DNA of 64,000 bases from Ruminococcaceae bacterium D5 (lineage in GTDB: Bacteria; Bacillota; Clostridia; Oscillospirales; Ruminococcaceae). The notes under the pieces were generated by a model. It searched no databases. It was not told the DNA's origin and saw only the letters and a list, made by a program, of their open reading frames with translations. The stretch spans positions 94,981-158,980 of the forward strand of contig FORK01000003.1 of NCBI GenBank assembly GCA_900113995.1, given 5' to 3'. A program made the translations under genes and the position numbers. Every line of letters starts with the position of its first letter. Position 1 is the first letter of the stretch. This document shows, in pieces, positions 25,944-36,009 of this stretch.

Positions 25944-26659
25944 AACGCTCCTTGTCGATTCTTGCGCGGGAGCTTTGGCATTCGCTCTTGCTGCGGCTTG
26001 GGCTCGCCGAAGCGGCGCACTATATCAACGGTCCCGAGACGCTGCCCGCGCCGCTCTCCCGGGAAGAAGAAAAGGGAATTTTCATCCGCCTTGAGCAGGA
26101 TGATCCTGAAGCGAAGCAGCAGTTGATTGTACATAACCTGCGCCTGGTCGTCTACATCGCGCGCAAATTTGAAAGCTCCGGACTCGGGGTGGAGGATTTA
26201 ATCTCCATCGGAACCATCGGACTGATCAAGGCGGTTAACACCTTCTGCCCGAGCAGGGGAATCAAACTTGCCACCTATGCCTCGCGCTGCATCGAAAATG
26301 AAATCCTGATGTACCTGCGCAAATGCCAGCCGCTTAAAAACGAGGTGTCGATCGACGAACCGCTCAACGTTGACTGGGACGGAAATGAGCTTCTCCTTTC
26401 GGATATTCTCGGCACCGAACCTGATCTGATCAACCGACCTCTGGAGCTGGATGCCGAGCGAGGAATGCTTGCGGAAGCCATCGCCAGGCTCGGGGAACGG
26501 GAGCGCCTCATCATGCAGCTGCGTTTCGGATTCCTCGACGGACAGGAGCGCACCCAAAAGCAGGTGGCCGATATCATCGGCATCAGCCAATCGTACATTT
26601 CCCGGCTGGAAAAGCGGATTATCCGCAGGCTGAGAAGAGATCTGGATAAGGTGTTTTGA
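25940..26659 (+). CDS. sigE: RNA polymerase sporulation sigma factor sigma-E
   Basis: A 239-residue sigma-70-family factor, the length usual for sigma-E. Residues 1 to about 28 are the pro-sequence removed by SpoIIGA (near [14 protein letters not shown]). Region 2 ([49 protein letters not shown]) and region 4.2 ([25 protein letters not shown]) are intact. The start is GTG 25940, overlapping the spoIIGA stop, with a GGGGGA site; the longer upstream frame would lie within spoIIGA. It controls early mother-cell genes. The sigG gene, which often follows in Firmicutes, is absent: the next gene is pnp on the other strand. Confidence 0.95.
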   Translation: MKRSLSILARELWHSLLLRLGLAEAAHYINGPETLPAPLSREEEKGIFIRLEQDDPEAKQQLIVHNLRLVVYIARKFESSGLGVEDLISIGTIGLIKAVNTFCPSRGIKLATYASRCIENEILMYLRKCQPLKNEVSIDEPLNVDWDGNELLLSDILGTEPDLINRPLELDAERGMLAEAIARLGERERLIMQLRFGFLDGQERTQKQVADIIGISQSYISRLEKRIIRRLRRDLDKVF

Positions 26660-26861
26660 GATGGTTCTGAGAAACCGTATGCCGTTTTTCTGAATTTGGC
26701 AGGATGTCACAAAGACTTGTCCGGATGCAAAACACTCTGTCCGCAGACTGCAGAGGGAATGGATAAACGGGCCTTCCGCTGCAAAAAGTTGCTGACTCCG
26801 GCGGAATCCGGCAGCCGCAGCGGCTGCCCCAATGCAGATGTTCTGCCATGGGCAGAGCATA

Positions 26862-26896
26862 AAAACAGGACCGGCGGAATACCGTCGGTCCTGTTT
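26862..26896 (-). terminator. Terminator of the rpsO-pnp operon
   Basis: AAACAGGACCG pairs with CGGTCCTGTTT; on the minus strand five T residues follow. Confidence 0.85.
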
Positions 26897-26906
26897 GCCT
26901 TTCCGT

Positions 26907-29015
26907 TTACTTCTGCTTGGCGGCCAGCGCCTCGAGCACATCGCGGCGGGAGAGGTTAATTCGTCCCTGGCTGTCGATCTCAGTGACCTTGACCAGCACC
27001 TCGTCGCCCACGGTGACGACATCCTCCACCTTCTCGACCCGCTTGGTGTCGAGCTTGGAGATGTGAACCAGCCCTTCCTTGCCGGGAGCAATTTCGACAA
27101 AAGCGCCGAAGGCCATCAGGCGGGTGACCTTGCCCTTATAGACCGCGCCGACCTCGGGATCCATCGCGATGGTTTTGATGACCTGAATGGCGCGGTTGGC
27201 ATCCTCAATATCGATGGCTGAAACGAAGACGCTTCCGTCATCCTCAATGTCGATTTTGCAGTTGCACTCGGCAGTGATCTTCTGAATGACCTTGCCGCCC
27301 GAACCGATCACCTCGCGGATCTTGTCGGGATTGATCTTCAGGGTGAGCATCTTGGGAGCATACCTGGAAAGGTGCTCACGCGGTGCGGGAATCGCCTTGA
27401 GCATAATCTCATCGAGGATATAGAAGCGGGCTTCGCGGGTCTTGCGCAGCGCCTCCTCAATGATCTCATAGGTCAGGCCGTCGATCTTGATATCCACCTG
27501 GATGGCGGTGATGCCTGCCTTGGTGCCGCCCACCTTGAAGTCCATATCGCCGAAGAAATCCTCGACGCCCTGGATGTCAACCATCGTGATCCAGCGGTCC
27601 CCCTCGGTGACAAGCCCGCAGGAGATGCCTGCGACGGGGGCCTTCAGAGGCACGCCTGCATCCATCAACGAGAGGGTCGAAGCGCAGATTGAAGCCTGCG
27701 AGGTCGAGCCGTTCGAGCTGGTGATTTCGGAGACGACGCGGAACGCATAGGGGAACTCCTCCACGGAGGGGATCACCGGGAGCAGAGCCTTTTCCGCGAG
27801 CGCGCCGTGGCCGATTTCGCGGCGGCCGGGGCCGCGGGAGGGACGGGTTTCACCGACCGAGTAGGACGGGAAGTTGTACTGATGCATATAGCGCTTGCGG
27901 TCCTCGGAGCCAATGCCGTCGAGAATCTGCGCTTCGGAAACCGCACCCAGAGTCGTGATGGTCAACGCCTGCGTCTGGCCGCGGGTGAAGAGGGCGGAGC
28001 CGTGAACCCGCGGGATCAGGCCGACCTCGGCCGAAAGCGGGCGGATTTCATCGAGCTTTCTGCCGTCAACCCGCTTGCCATCGTCAAGCAGCCAGCGGCG
28101 GACGACAAATTTCTGCAGCTTATAGATGGCCTCGTCGAGCTGATAGGCGAGGTCGGGATATTCCGCTTCGAACTTCTCATGAATATCCGCCTCGATTGGC
28201 TTGAGACGCTCCTCGCGGACATTCTTGTCGTCGGTGTCGAGGGCTTCGCGAACCCGGTCGACGGCAAATTCCTTGACCTTCTCAAAAAGCTCGGGATCGA
28301 CAACCACCTCGGTATAGGGAACCTTGGGTACGCCGATCTCGGCTTTGACATCGGCGATGAACTGCGCCATCTTGGCCGCTTCCTTGTGGCCAGCGATAAT
28401 CGCCTTCATCATCAGGTCCTCGGGAACCTGATCGGCGGCGCACTCAATCATGCAGACCTTATTCACATCGCCCGCAACAGTCAGATTCATCGCGCTCTTT
28501 TGCTGCTGCTCCTCACCGGGCATCAGCACCGGTTCACCGTCGATCAGGCCCACGGCGCAGCCCGCGATCGGGCCGCCCCACGGAATATCCGAGATCGAGA
28601 GGGCGAAGGAGGCGCCGATCATGCCGCAGATTTCAGGCGAGCAGTCGGGGTCGTAGGAAAGCACCGTCATAATGATGGTGACATCGTTTCTCAGGTCCTT
28701 GGGGAAGAGGGGGCGCATCGGCCGGTCCACCAAGCGGGAAGCCAGAATCGCCCGGTCGGAGGGACGGCCTTCCCGGCGCAGGAAGGAGCCGGGAATTTTG
28801 CCGGCGGCATAGAGCTTTTCCTCAAAATCGACCGACATTGGGAAGAAGTCGATGCCCTCGCGGGGCTTTTTGCTCATGGTGACGTTCACCATCACTGTCG
28901 TCTCGCCGTAGCGGACGATGCAGGCACCGTTGGCGAGCATGCCGATTTTGCCGACCTCAAAGCTCATGGTGCGTCCGGCGAACTCGGTTTCAAAAATTCT
29001 GTGTGCGAATACCAA
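26907..29015 (-). CDS. pnp: Polynucleotide phosphorylase
   Basis: A 702-residue phosphorolytic 3'-5' exoribonuclease. Two RNase PH domains (residues about 5-135 and 310-540), a linking helical domain, then KH (IREVIGSGGKVIQKITAECNC) and S1 (GAVYKGKVTRLMAFGAFVEI) RNA-binding domains at the C terminus. Core-site residues such as the FFPMSVDFEEKLYAAGKIPGSF-type segment and GHGALAEKALLPV are intact. The frame starts with TTG at 29015, seven bases after GGAGG; no ATG fits better. It follows rpsO on the same strand, the classical rpsO-pnp order. Confidence 0.96.
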   Translation of the reverse strand: MVFAHRIFETEFAGRTMSFEVGKIGMLANGACIVRYGETTVMVNVTMSKKPREGIDFFPMSVDFEEKLYAAGKIPGSFLRREGRPSDRAILASRLVDRPMRPLFPKDLRNDVTIIMTVLSYDPDCSPEICGMIGASFALSISDIPWGGPIAGCAVGLIDGEPVLMPGEEQQQKSAMNLTVAGDVNKVCMIECAADQVPEDLMMKAIIAGHKEAAKMAQFIADVKAEIGVPKVPYTEVVVDPELFEKVKEFAVDRVREALDTDDKNVREERLKPIEADIHEKFEAEYPDLAYQLDEAIYKLQKFVVRRWLLDDGKRVDGRKLDEIRPLSAEVGLIPRVHGSALFTRGQTQALTITTLGAVSEAQILDGIGSEDRKRYMHQYNFPSYSVGETRPSRGPGRREIGHGALAEKALLPVIPSVEEFPYAFRVVSEITSSNGSTSQASICASTLSLMDAGVPLKAPVAGISCGLVTEGDRWITMVDIQGVEDFFGDMDFKVGGTKAGITAIQVDIKIDGLTYEIIEEALRKTREARFYILDEIMLKAIPAPREHLSRYAPKMLTLKINPDKIREVIGSGGKVIQKITAECNCKIDIEDDGSVFVSAIDIEDANRAIQVIKTIAMDPEVGAVYKGKVTRLMAFGAFVEIAPGKEGLVHISKLDTKRVEKVEDVVTVGDEVLVKVTEIDSQGRINLSRRDVLEALAAKQK

Positions 29016-29138
29016 TGATAATCCTCCTTTTGGAAAGGGGACGGGCCGGACGCCGAAGCGATGAAGCCAACCCTCGATGACGGCTCAAGGGCTCGATTCA
29101 CTGCTGCAGCGCAAGGCCGAATCCCGCTTATTTGTACG

Positions 29139-29175
29139 GAAAGGCAGGCGTACTGCATGTACACCTGCCTTTCTG
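29139..29175 (-). terminator. Hairpin between rpsO and pnp
   Basis: GAAAGGCAGG(T/C)GT pairs with ACGCCTGCCTTTC on the minus strand, with a T-rich side. It may be a partial terminator or an RNase III processing site such as is known in rpsO-pnp operons. Confidence 0.6.
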
Positions 29176-29183
29176 TCAGTTCC

Positions 29184-29450
29184 TTACTTGCGGATGCCGA
29201 GCTTGGCGATAATCGCGCGGTAACGTTCGATGTCGTTTTTCATCAGGTAATTGAGCAGGTTCTTTCTGCGTCCAACCATCTTGAGCAGACCGCGGCGGGA
29301 ATGGTGATCGTTCTTGTTGGCCTTGAGGTGCTCGGTCAGATCGTTGATCCTGCGGGTGAGGATCGCGATCTGGACCTCAGGGGAACCGGTGTCGCCCTCG
29401 TGCAGGGCATTGGCCTGGATGACTTCCTGTTTCTGTTCCTTGAGCAGCAT
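29184..29450 (-). CDS. rpsO: 30S ribosomal protein S15
   Basis: An 88-residue protein with the complete S15 sequence: [23 protein letters not shown], then [24 protein letters not shown]. It binds the three-way junction of 16S rRNA early in small-subunit assembly. The start ATG 29450 ([10 protein letters not shown]) has AAGGAG ten bases upstream; the frame upstream of it is not part of the family. The gene is followed by a hairpin and then pnp. Confidence 0.97.
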   Translation of the reverse strand: MLLKEQKQEVIQANALHEGDTGSPEVQIAILTRRINDLTEHLKANKNDHHSRRGLLKMVGRRKNLLNYLMKNDIERYRAIIAKLGIRK

Positions 29451-29632
29451 GGGAAAAACACTCCTTTTTATCATTCGGCTCTGCCACAGCAAGGGGTCGA
29501 TGAGCGTTCCCGAAATCGGGCAGCCGCCCCAAGCCGTGTTCAGGCCATATAAAAATATTATATCAGTCCGGATTTCCTTTGTAAAGAGAAAATCTGTCGG
29601 ACGACTGCTTTTTTTACAAATTGCGGAAGAAT

Positions 29633-30568
29633 TCAGGTGCAGCCTCCCGCCGCGCAGGCGGCTGCCACCGCTTCGCGGGCGCGTTCTGCGTCGACGCCGA
29701 TCGCGTGGCGCAGCTCCTCAAGAGTTTCAAACTTCTCTTCGGGCCGCAGAAATTTGAGAAACTGTGTCTCGATCCGCCGGCCATAGAGATCGCCCGACCA
29801 ATCGAGAATGTAGCTTTCCGCCGAGACACAGTCGGAGCCGACCGTCGGTTTAATCCCAACGTTGGTCGCCGCGGCATAGGGGACGCCGTCGATCAGCACC
29901 CGGGTGGCATAGACGCCGAAGCGCGGCCGGGCGAATTCCTCTCCGATATGCTGGTTGGCAGTGGGAAAACCGAGCTTATGCCCGAGTTTGCGCCCATGCT
30001 CCACCGTCCAGTCGATGGCAAACGGACGCCCGAGCAGGCGGTTTGCTTCCTCCAGCCGCCCGGCCTCGAGGGCGGCGCGGATGCGGGTGGAGCTGACCGG
30101 CCGGCCCCCGTCGAGCACTGCGCCGATCTGCCGCACTGCCACCCCGTAGGGGGCCAGCAGTCCGGCCAGCTCGGCGGCTCCCGCACAGGCGCCCTTTCCG
30201 AAACGGTAGTCATAGCCGCAGCAGACGACGCGGGCGTGCAGCCCGCGCAGCAGCACGTCAACGGCAAACTGTTCGGGGGTCAGGCCCATAAAGTTGGAAA
30301 AATGGGGAATCAGCAGCCAGTCGGCGCCCATCTCCTCGAGGGTTTGCTTTTTGAGGGTGATGCTTTGCAGAAGCCGGGCGCCCCTTTTGGCCGCGGGAGC
30401 CGAGCCGTTCATTGCAAAGGAAAAGACGCAGCATTCCAGCCCGTTTCTCTGTTCGGCAAGGGCCGATTCGATCACCGCACGGTGTCCGAGATGAACCCCG
30501 TCGAAGAATCCTACCGCGACGGCGGTGGGATGTTTTGTTTCGATGGAAAGAGTCGTTGCAGTTTTCAT
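29633..30568 (-). CDS. ribF: Bifunctional riboflavin kinase/FAD synthetase RibF
   Basis: A 311-residue enzyme that phosphorylates riboflavin to FMN and adenylylates FMN to FAD. The N-terminal nucleotidyltransferase domain shows [17 protein letters not shown] and the later [26 protein letters not shown]; the C-terminal riboflavin kinase domain shows [14 protein letters not shown] and PTVG...[17 protein letters not shown] 30568 is preferred; a GTG 15 bases upstream overlaps the AAAGGTG site. It follows truB on the same strand, the standard order in this block. Confidence 0.95.
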   Translation of the reverse strand: MKTATTLSIETKHPTAVAVGFFDGVHLGHRAVIESALAEQRNGLECCVFSFAMNGSAPAAKRGARLLQSITLKKQTLEEMGADWLLIPHFSNFMGLTPEQFAVDVLLRGLHARVVCCGYDYRFGKGACAGAAELAGLLAPYGVAVRQIGAVLDGGRPVSSTRIRAALEAGRLEEANRLLGRPFAIDWTVEHGRKLGHKLGFPTANQHIGEEFARPRFGVYATRVLIDGVPYAAATNVGIKPTVGSDCVSAESYILDWSGDLYGRRIETQFLKFLRPEEKFETLEELRHAIGVDAERAREAVAAACAAGGCT

Positions 30569-30586
30569 GTCCGGTTGGGTCACCTT

Positions 30587-31468
30587 TCAAAAACGTTTCA
30601 GCTTCATGCCCGGGGCGTCCGGTTCGACGGTGCCGAGTCCGAGGAAACGGTCCTTCAGCCAGACGGCGTAGCGCCCCGGCTTCGGGCTGCCGAGCTTGGA
30701 AAGGCTCAACGCCACGCCGTTTTCGAGCATATGCGCCTGCCACTCCCCGACACAGAGGCGGGGCAAACCCGAAAAAGCCTCGGAGGCAGGCAGCAGATAT
30801 TCGAGCAGGCACCCCTCGTCGGTCAGGCGCTGGGCCTCGTCGAGGGTGATGCACTGACTGACCGCAAATCCGCTCGAGGCGGTGCGCCGCAGCGAAGAGA
30901 GCGCCGCGCCGGTGCCGAGGGCTGCGCCGATATCGTGAAAGAGGGTGCGCACATAGCTGCCCTTGGAACAGGTGACTTCCAGCAGGGCGTGGCGGTACTC
31001 CTCGTTGTATTCAAGCAGCGTGAGGTCATGGATGATAATGGTGCGGCTCGGGCGCTTGACCTCCTTTCCCTGGCGGGCGAGGTCATAGAGGCGCTTGCCG
31101 CCGACCGAAACGGCCGAATACATGGGCGGGATCTGCTCGATCTCGCCGCGGAAGCCGTCCAGCGCAGCCTCGAGCTCTGAGCGCGTCAGGGGAGCGCTGT
31201 TCTGAAAAAGTACGGCGCCGGTCAAATCCTGCGTATCGGTGGCGACCCCGAACTGCACTCCGGCGTGGTAGGTCTTGTCTTCGCAGGGCATACAGCCGCA
31301 GAGGCGCGCGGCACTGCCGAAGAGGCAGGGCAGGACACCGGTTGCCATCGGGTCGAGGGTTCCCGCATGGCCGATCCGTCTTTGGCGGGACATTCCCCGC
31401 AGCTTGGCAATCACATCAAAGGAAGTGAAGCCCTGCGGCTTGTCGATGAGCAGAATTCCGTCAGCCAT
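30587..31468 (-). CDS. truB: tRNA pseudouridine-55 synthase TruB
   Basis: A 293-residue enzyme making the conserved pseudouridine 55 in the tRNA T-loop. The catalytic motif GHAGTLDPMATGVLPCLFG includes the active-site aspartate; DKPQGFTSFDVI precedes it, and RGEIEQIPPMYSAVSVGGKRLYDLARQGKEV and SKGSYVRTLFHDIG follow. A C-terminal PUA-like region is short. ATG 31468 has a strong GGAGGAG site and the gene directly abuts nrnA. Confidence 0.96.
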   Translation of the reverse strand: MADGILLIDKPQGFTSFDVIAKLRGMSRQRRIGHAGTLDPMATGVLPCLFGSAARLCGCMPCEDKTYHAGVQFGVATDTQDLTGAVLFQNSAPLTRSELEAALDGFRGEIEQIPPMYSAVSVGGKRLYDLARQGKEVKRPSRTIIIHDLTLLEYNEEYRHALLEVTCSKGSYVRTLFHDIGAALGTGAALSSLRRTASSGFAVSQCITLDEAQRLTDEGCLLEYLLPASEAFSGLPRLCVGEWQAHMLENGVALSLSKLGSPKPGRYAVWLKDRFLGLGTVEPDAPGMKLKRF

Positions 31469-32404
31469 TTAGGACAACTCCTCCAGGCAGGCGTTGACGA
31501 GGACTGCTTCGGCTTCGGCGAGCGGCTTCCAGATGCGGCAGCCAGCCGCACGGATATGTCCGCCGCCCTCAAACCGCCGGCAGACCGCTGAGACGTCCGC
31601 CTGATCGTTCGAGCGCATCGAAACTCGGATCGAGCCGTCGGCCCGTTCCTTGAGGGTAATGCCGATGTCCACTCCGATGATCGTCAGCGGCTTGGAGGCG
31701 AGGCCCTCAAGCTCTGACTCATCGACCCCGGCCCGCTCGACCATCTCCGTCGTAACTGCGATGACCGCAATCCGTCCGCCGGCATAGTAGCGGACATGGG
31801 AAAGAGCTTCGGCTTCCACCGCGATCCGCCCGCAGGATTTCGATTCGAAGAGCTGCACCCGGATCGTCTCGGTATCTGCGCCGAGCTCCATGAGGTCGGC
31901 CGCGTAACGCAGCGTCTGGGTTGTGGTGTTGGCATAGCGAAAACCGCCGGTGTCGGAGGAAAGGGCGGTGAAGAGGGCGGTTGCACAGAACGGCGAAACC
32001 GGAGCCCCCATCTCCCGGATTACCTCATAGACCGCCTCGCCCGCCGCCGCATAGCTGCAAAGGAAGGTTTCCTTTGCAAAAAGCGGATTGGTCGGATGGT
32101 GGTCGATATTCAGCTCCACCGCAGGGCGCGTTTCCTTCGGATCGCCGAGCATCGACGAAGCAGCCATGTCGATCGCCACAAAATGCTTTGTTTCGAACCG
32201 GGGCATTTCGCGGTGCAGGTAGGCGAGATTTGCAGGAAAGGGATCGGGACAGTGGATATTGACCTGCTTTCCCATCGCGGAAAGGGCGTCGAACAGGGCG
32301 CTTGCGCTGCCGTAGGTGTCCCCGTCGGGGTCCCGGTGGCAGAGCAGGGTGATGTCATCCATCTCCAGCAGCCGCGCGGCCGCCGTTTTGCTGTCAATCC
32401 TCAT
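31469..32404 (-). CDS. nrnA: DHH-family phosphoesterase, NrnA-type oligoribonuclease/pAp phosphatase
   Basis: A 311-residue DHH-DHHA1 protein. Metal-binding motifs are LLCHRDPDGDTYGSA near residue 20, VAIDMA near 80 and NIDHHPTN near 105; the DHHA1 domain ends with RSNDQADVSAVCRRFEGGGHIRAAGC. NrnA degrades very short RNA oligomers and converts pAp to AMP. The start ATG 32404 has AGGAGGG and overlaps the end of rbfA by 11 bases. The position between rbfA and truB is the usual one in Firmicutes. Confidence 0.92.
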   Translation of the reverse strand: MRIDSKTAAARLLEMDDITLLCHRDPDGDTYGSASALFDALSAMGKQVNIHCPDPFPANLAYLHREMPRFETKHFVAIDMAASSMLGDPKETRPAVELNIDHHPTNPLFAKETFLCSYAAAGEAVYEVIREMGAPVSPFCATALFTALSSDTGGFRYANTTTQTLRYAADLMELGADTETIRVQLFESKSCGRIAVEAEALSHVRYYAGGRIAVIAVTTEMVERAGVDESELEGLASKPLTIIGVDIGITLKERADGSIRVSMRSNDQADVSAVCRRFEGGGHIRAAGCRIWKPLAEAEAVLVNACLEELS

Positions 32405-32756
32405 GACGTCCCTCCTGCTCGAGGCGGTGGAGTATTTTTGAGATTTCGGCCGAATGCTCGATCGAATTATCGGCGGTGAACCGCAGCTCGGGGGTGTGGC
32501 GGAGCTTGAGCCTACTGCCGAGTTCACGGCGCAGGAAGCCCGCGCCGTTTTTGAGGACCTTGACCGCTTCCTGTGCGGCGGCGAGGTCCTTCATCGAGCT
32601 GACAAAAACCTGACAGCTCGAAAGATCGCTGGAAAGATCGATCTTAACGATCGAGAGCATTGCTTCGGCAATGCGGGGGTCCTTCATTTCGCGGAGGATG
32701 GCGGTCAGCTCCCGCATGACATCCTCGCTGGTCCGCGCTGCACGGTAGGAAGGCAT
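32394..32756 (-). CDS. rbfA: Ribosome-binding factor A
   Basis: A 120-residue KH-like protein that assists late 30S maturation, binding near helix 1 of 16S rRNA. The family core is visible as ILREMKDPRIAEAMLSIVKIDLSSDLSSCQVFVSSM and GAGFLRRELGSRLKLRHTPELRFTADNSIE. ATG 32756 with AAAGGAGG; the frame opens slightly earlier. It sits between infB and nrnA as usual. Confidence 0.95.
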   Translation of the reverse strand: MPSYRAARTSEDVMRELTAILREMKDPRIAEAMLSIVKIDLSSDLSSCQVFVSSMKDLAAAQEAVKVLKNGAGFLRRELGSRLKLRHTPELRFTADNSIEHSAEISKILHRLEQEGRHED

Positions 32757-32795
32757 AGGCACTTCCTCCTTTCGCTGTATCATAACGTGTAATGA

Positions 32796-35381
32796 TTATT
32801 CCCGGTATTCCTCGATCTCGTAGGCCTCGAAGATATCTCCTTCCTTGATGTCGGAAAACTTCGAAAGGGTTACGCCGCACTCGTATCCGGCGGTGACCTC
32901 CTTGGCGTCGTCCTTGAAGCGCTTGAGGCCCTCCACTTTGTCGTCGGCAACAATGATGCCGTCGCGCACCACCCGGATCAGAGCGTTGCGGGTGAGCTTT
33001 CCGTCGAGGACGTAGCAGCCGGCAACAGTGCCGACCGAGGAAATCTTGTAAACCTGCCGCACCTCGGCGCGTCCGAGCTCCTTGTCGCGGGTTTTGGGAG
33101 CGAGCATTCCCTTGAGGGCGTCGGTCACCTCGTTGATTGCGTCATAGATGACGCGGTAGAGGCGCATATCCACGTTGTCGCGCTCCGCCGATTCCTTGGC
33201 GGTCGCGTCGGGACGGACATTGAAGCCGATGATAATGGCGTTCGATGCGTTGGCCAGCATGACGTCCGACTCGTTGATCGCGCCGACCGCGCCGTGAATG
33301 ACCCGCACCCGCACCTCATCATTTGAGAGCTTTTCGAGCGACTGCCGGACCGCTTCCACAGAACCGTCCACGTCGGCCTTGACGATGATCGGCAGCTCCT
33401 TCATCTCCCCTTCGGAAATCTGGCTGAAGAGGTTGTCGAGGGTGACCTTCTGGTAGGTTTGGAACTGTTCCTCCTTGGCCTCAAAGCGGCGCTTATCGAC
33501 CAGCTCCTTGGCGAGCTTCTCATCCTCGACGGCGTTCAGAACGTCGCCGGCGGCGGGAACCTCCGCAAGGCCGGTGATCTCGACCGGCGTCGAGGGGCCG
33601 GCTTGGTCGATGCGGCTGCCCTTATCGTCGAGCATCACACGGACGCGCCCAAGCGCAGTACCCGCGATGACCACATCGCCGGTGTGCAGAGTGCCGTTCT
33701 GAACGAGGATGGTGGCGACCGGTCCGCGGCCGCGGTCGAGCTTTGCCTCGATGACGGTGCCGCGGGCGAGACGGTCGGGATTGGCGGCAAGCTCCTGTGT
33801 TTCCGCAACCAGCAGGATCATCTCCAGCAGCGATTCAATTCCTTCTCCGCTCTTGGCCGAGACGGGAACGCAGATGACATCGCCGCCCCATTCCTCCGGG
33901 ACCAGCTCATATTCGGTCAGCTCTTGCTTGACCTTCTCAGGATTGGCAGTAGGCTTATCGATCTTGTTGATGGCGACGATAATCTGAACGCCGGCGGCCT
34001 TGGCGTGGTTGATCGCCTCGACGGTTTGAGGCATGATGCCGTCGTCGGCAGCAACGACCAGTACCGCGATGTCGGTGACCTGCGCGCCGCGCGCCCGCAT
34101 CGAGGTGAAGGCGGCGTGTCCCGGCGTGTCGAGGAAGGTGATCGGCTGATTGTTGATCTGCACCTGATAGGCGCCGATGTGCTGGGTGATGCCGCCCGCC
34201 TCGGAGGAGGTGACGTTGGTCTTGCGGATGGCATCGAGCAGGGAGGTCTTGCCATGATCGACGTGGCCCATGACCACGACGACAGGGGGGCGGGGAGTGA
34301 GATGATCATCGTGATCCTCGGCAGTGTCAAAGAGCTGTTCTTCAAGGGTGACGACAACCTCATGCTCGACCTTCGCGCCGATCTCCATGGCGACGAGAGC
34401 GGCAGTGTCATAATCGATGACCTGCGAAACCGAGGCCATGATGCCTATCCCCATCAGACGCTTGACGATCTCAGCAGCCTGGACCTTCAGGCGAAGGGCC
34501 AGTTCGCCGACGGTCAGCTCGTCGGGAAGCTGAACCTCGAGCTTCTGCCGGCGCTGCCGTTCAAGCTCAAGTCTGCGCATCTTCTCCATTTCCTGTTCGC
34601 GGCGGGAACGGATCGGCTTGCCGCGCTGCTGCCGCCCGGTGAACTTCTGCTTGGATGGACCCTGGGCCTTGGCGGGAAGATTGACAGGAGCAATCTGCTC
34701 ATATTTTTCGTTGTACTTATCGAGGTTGACCTGCGCTGAACGCATATCGACGTGGCGCGCGGCGGGACGCTCGACCTTGTTGGGATTAGGCTGTCCCGCC
34801 GCAGGCTGCGCTGCGGGGCGGGGCGGCTGCGGAACCGGGCGCTGCTGGTTCTGTCCCTGTGCGGGGCGGGCACCCTGCTGCGGGCGCTGCTGGCCCTGCT
34901 GTGCAGGCCGCGGCTGTGCGGAGCGCTGCTGGTTCTGTCCCTGTGCGGGGCGGGCGCCCTGCTGCGCGGCGGGACGCTGCTGGCCCTGCTGTACGGGCCG
35001 CGGCTGTGCGGGGCGCTGCGGGCTCTGTCCCTGCGCGGGGCGGGCGCCCTGCTGCTGTGCAGCCGGGCGCTGCTGGGCCGGCTGAGCCGGGCGGGGCTGA
35101 GGGGCGCTTTGAACGGGAGCGGCCGCCTTTTCGGGGATGGGCGCCGGTTCGGGCTCAGGCTCCGCCTTCTTCTGCTGCGCAAGCGCAAAATAGGGGTCGA
35201 GGCTTTCCATCTGGCGCTCCTGCGTAAAGCGCTCAAAAATCAGACTCAGCTCCTCATCCGAAAGAGCGGTCATATGCTTACGCTGGGCGTCAGGAAAATA
35301 TTGCTCCAAAAGGCCCAGAATATCCTTACTGGGAATGTTCAGATCCTTGGCAACCTCGTGTACGCGGTATTTATCCATCAT
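32796..35381 (-). CDS. infB: Translation initiation factor IF-2
   Basis: An 861-residue GTPase that brings fMet-tRNA to the ribosome. A short N-terminal IF2_N domain (residues 1-55) is followed by a low-complexity linker rich in Gln, Pro and Ala (about 70-200) in which the block GARPAQGQ recurs with a period of 28-30 residues. A second IF2_N domain lies near 285-335, and the G domain begins at [15 protein letters not shown] near residue 368. Domains II-IV complete the C terminus. Start ATG at 35381 has GAGGAGGA. The gene overlaps ylxQ by four bases. Confidence 0.96.
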   Translation of the reverse strand: MMDKYRVHEVAKDLNIPSKDILGLLEQYFPDAQRKHMTALSDEELSLIFERFTQERQMESLDPYFALAQQKKAEPEPEPAPIPEKAAAPVQSAPQPRPAQPAQQRPAAQQQGARPAQGQSPQRPAQPRPVQQGQQRPAAQQGARPAQGQNQQRSAQPRPAQQGQQRPQQGARPAQGQNQQRPVPQPPRPAAQPAAGQPNPNKVERPAARHVDMRSAQVNLDKYNEKYEQIAPVNLPAKAQGPSKQKFTGRQQRGKPIRSRREQEMEKMRRLELERQRRQKLEVQLPDELTVGELALRLKVQAAEIVKRLMGIGIMASVSQVIDYDTAALVAMEIGAKVEHEVVVTLEEQLFDTAEDHDDHLTPRPPVVVVMGHVDHGKTSLLDAIRKTNVTSSEAGGITQHIGAYQVQINNQPITFLDTPGHAAFTSMRARGAQVTDIAVLVVAADDGIMPQTVEAINHAKAAGVQIIVAINKIDKPTANPEKVKQELTEYELVPEEWGGDVICVPVSAKSGEGIESLLEMILLVAETQELAANPDRLARGTVIEAKLDRGRGPVATILVQNGTLHTGDVVIAGTALGRVRVMLDDKGSRIDQAGPSTPVEITGLAEVPAAGDVLNAVEDEKLAKELVDKRRFEAKEEQFQTYQKVTLDNLFSQISEGEMKELPIIVKADVDGSVEAVRQSLEKLSNDEVRVRVIHGAVGAINESDVMLANASNAIIIGFNVRPDATAKESAERDNVDMRLYRVIYDAINEVTDALKGMLAPKTRDKELGRAEVRQVYKISSVGTVAGCYVLDGKLTRNALIRVVRDGIIVADDKVEGLKRFKDDAKEVTAGYECGVTLSKFSDIKEGDIFEAYEIEEYRE

Positions 35382-35710
35382 AAAGTCAAATCCTCCTCGC
35401 GGTTTTCTGTCGCGGTCGTATGCAGTTCTTTGATCCTGTCGGCCAGCCCCCGGTCGGTGACCGCCAGCACTGCAACCCGCTTACCCAGACCGGCGAGGAG
35501 CTCGTCGGCCGAGTAGGGAAGGGTGAGCGAAGCGGCAGGGGATCCGGATGCTTTTTGCAGCATCCGTTCCTTGGTCTTTGGGGAAATGTCATTGGAAAAC
35601 AGGAGCAGACGTACGTCTTTTCCCAGCCCCTCGGCAACCGGATCGAAGCCCAGACGGAGCTTCCCTGCCTTGCGGCAGATGCCGAGCAGGCCGAGGATGT
35701 TACCCTTCAC
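35378..35710 (-). CDS. L7Ae-family RNA-binding protein (YlxQ-like)
   Basis: A 110-residue member of the L7Ae/L30e ribosomal family. The pattern [37 protein letters not shown] and [18 protein letters not shown] is that of YlxQ proteins, which bind kink-turn RNA. The function in the nusA-infB operon is not well defined. The start is GTG 35710, with AAAGGAG upstream, and the gene overlaps both neighbours by a few bases, as expected from tight translational coupling. Confidence 0.9.
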   Translation of the reverse strand: MKGNILGLLGICRKAGKLRLGFDPVAEGLGKDVRLLLFSNDISPKTKERMLQKASGSPAASLTLPYSADELLAGLGKRVAVLAVTDRGLADRIKELHTTATENREEDLTL

Positions 35711-35972
35711 CGTCGGTCATCTCCTTTTCCATCGCGTCATAGACGGCGTCGGGAATCCGGCAGGAGAAAGCGCGCTCCAGCCTTTTTGCGCGGCGGGCCT
35801 TCCGCAGGCAGTCGAGCGAGGGGCAGATGTAAGCGCCCCGGCCGGGTTTTCTTCCGGTCAGGTCCAGAGAGATTTCTCCCTCGGGGCTTCTGACCACCCG
35901 GACCAGCTCCTTCTTGGGTTTGTGCTCGGAACAGCCGGTGCACATCCGCAGCGGCAATTTCTTTTCCTTCAT
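35700..35972 (-). CDS. rnpM: YlxR-family protein (RnpM-type RNase P modulator)
   Basis: A 90-residue protein with the DUF448 signature: PLRMCTGCSEHKPKKELVRVVR followed by GRKPGRGAYICPSLDCLRKA. YlxR (RnpM) of Bacillus has been reported to bind the RNase P RNA and modulate its activity; that role is carried over by homology. ATG 35972 with GGAGG is preferred over the longer frame, since the domain begins there. It lies between nusA and ylxQ. Confidence 0.92.
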   Translation of the reverse strand: MKEKKLPLRMCTGCSEHKPKKELVRVVRSPEGEISLDLTGRKPGRGAYICPSLDCLRKARRAKRLERAFSCRIPDAVYDAMEKEMTDGEG

Positions 35973-36009
35973 CCCGTTCACCTCCGTGTGGGTTCCTGTC
36001 AAAATCGGC

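Noticed and set aside
29621..31180. 519-codon open frame on the plus strand
   Set aside because: Antisense shadow across ribF and truB, both of which are complete and recognised.
33459..34739. 426-codon open frame on the plus strand
   Set aside because: Antisense shadow of infB with no homology seen.
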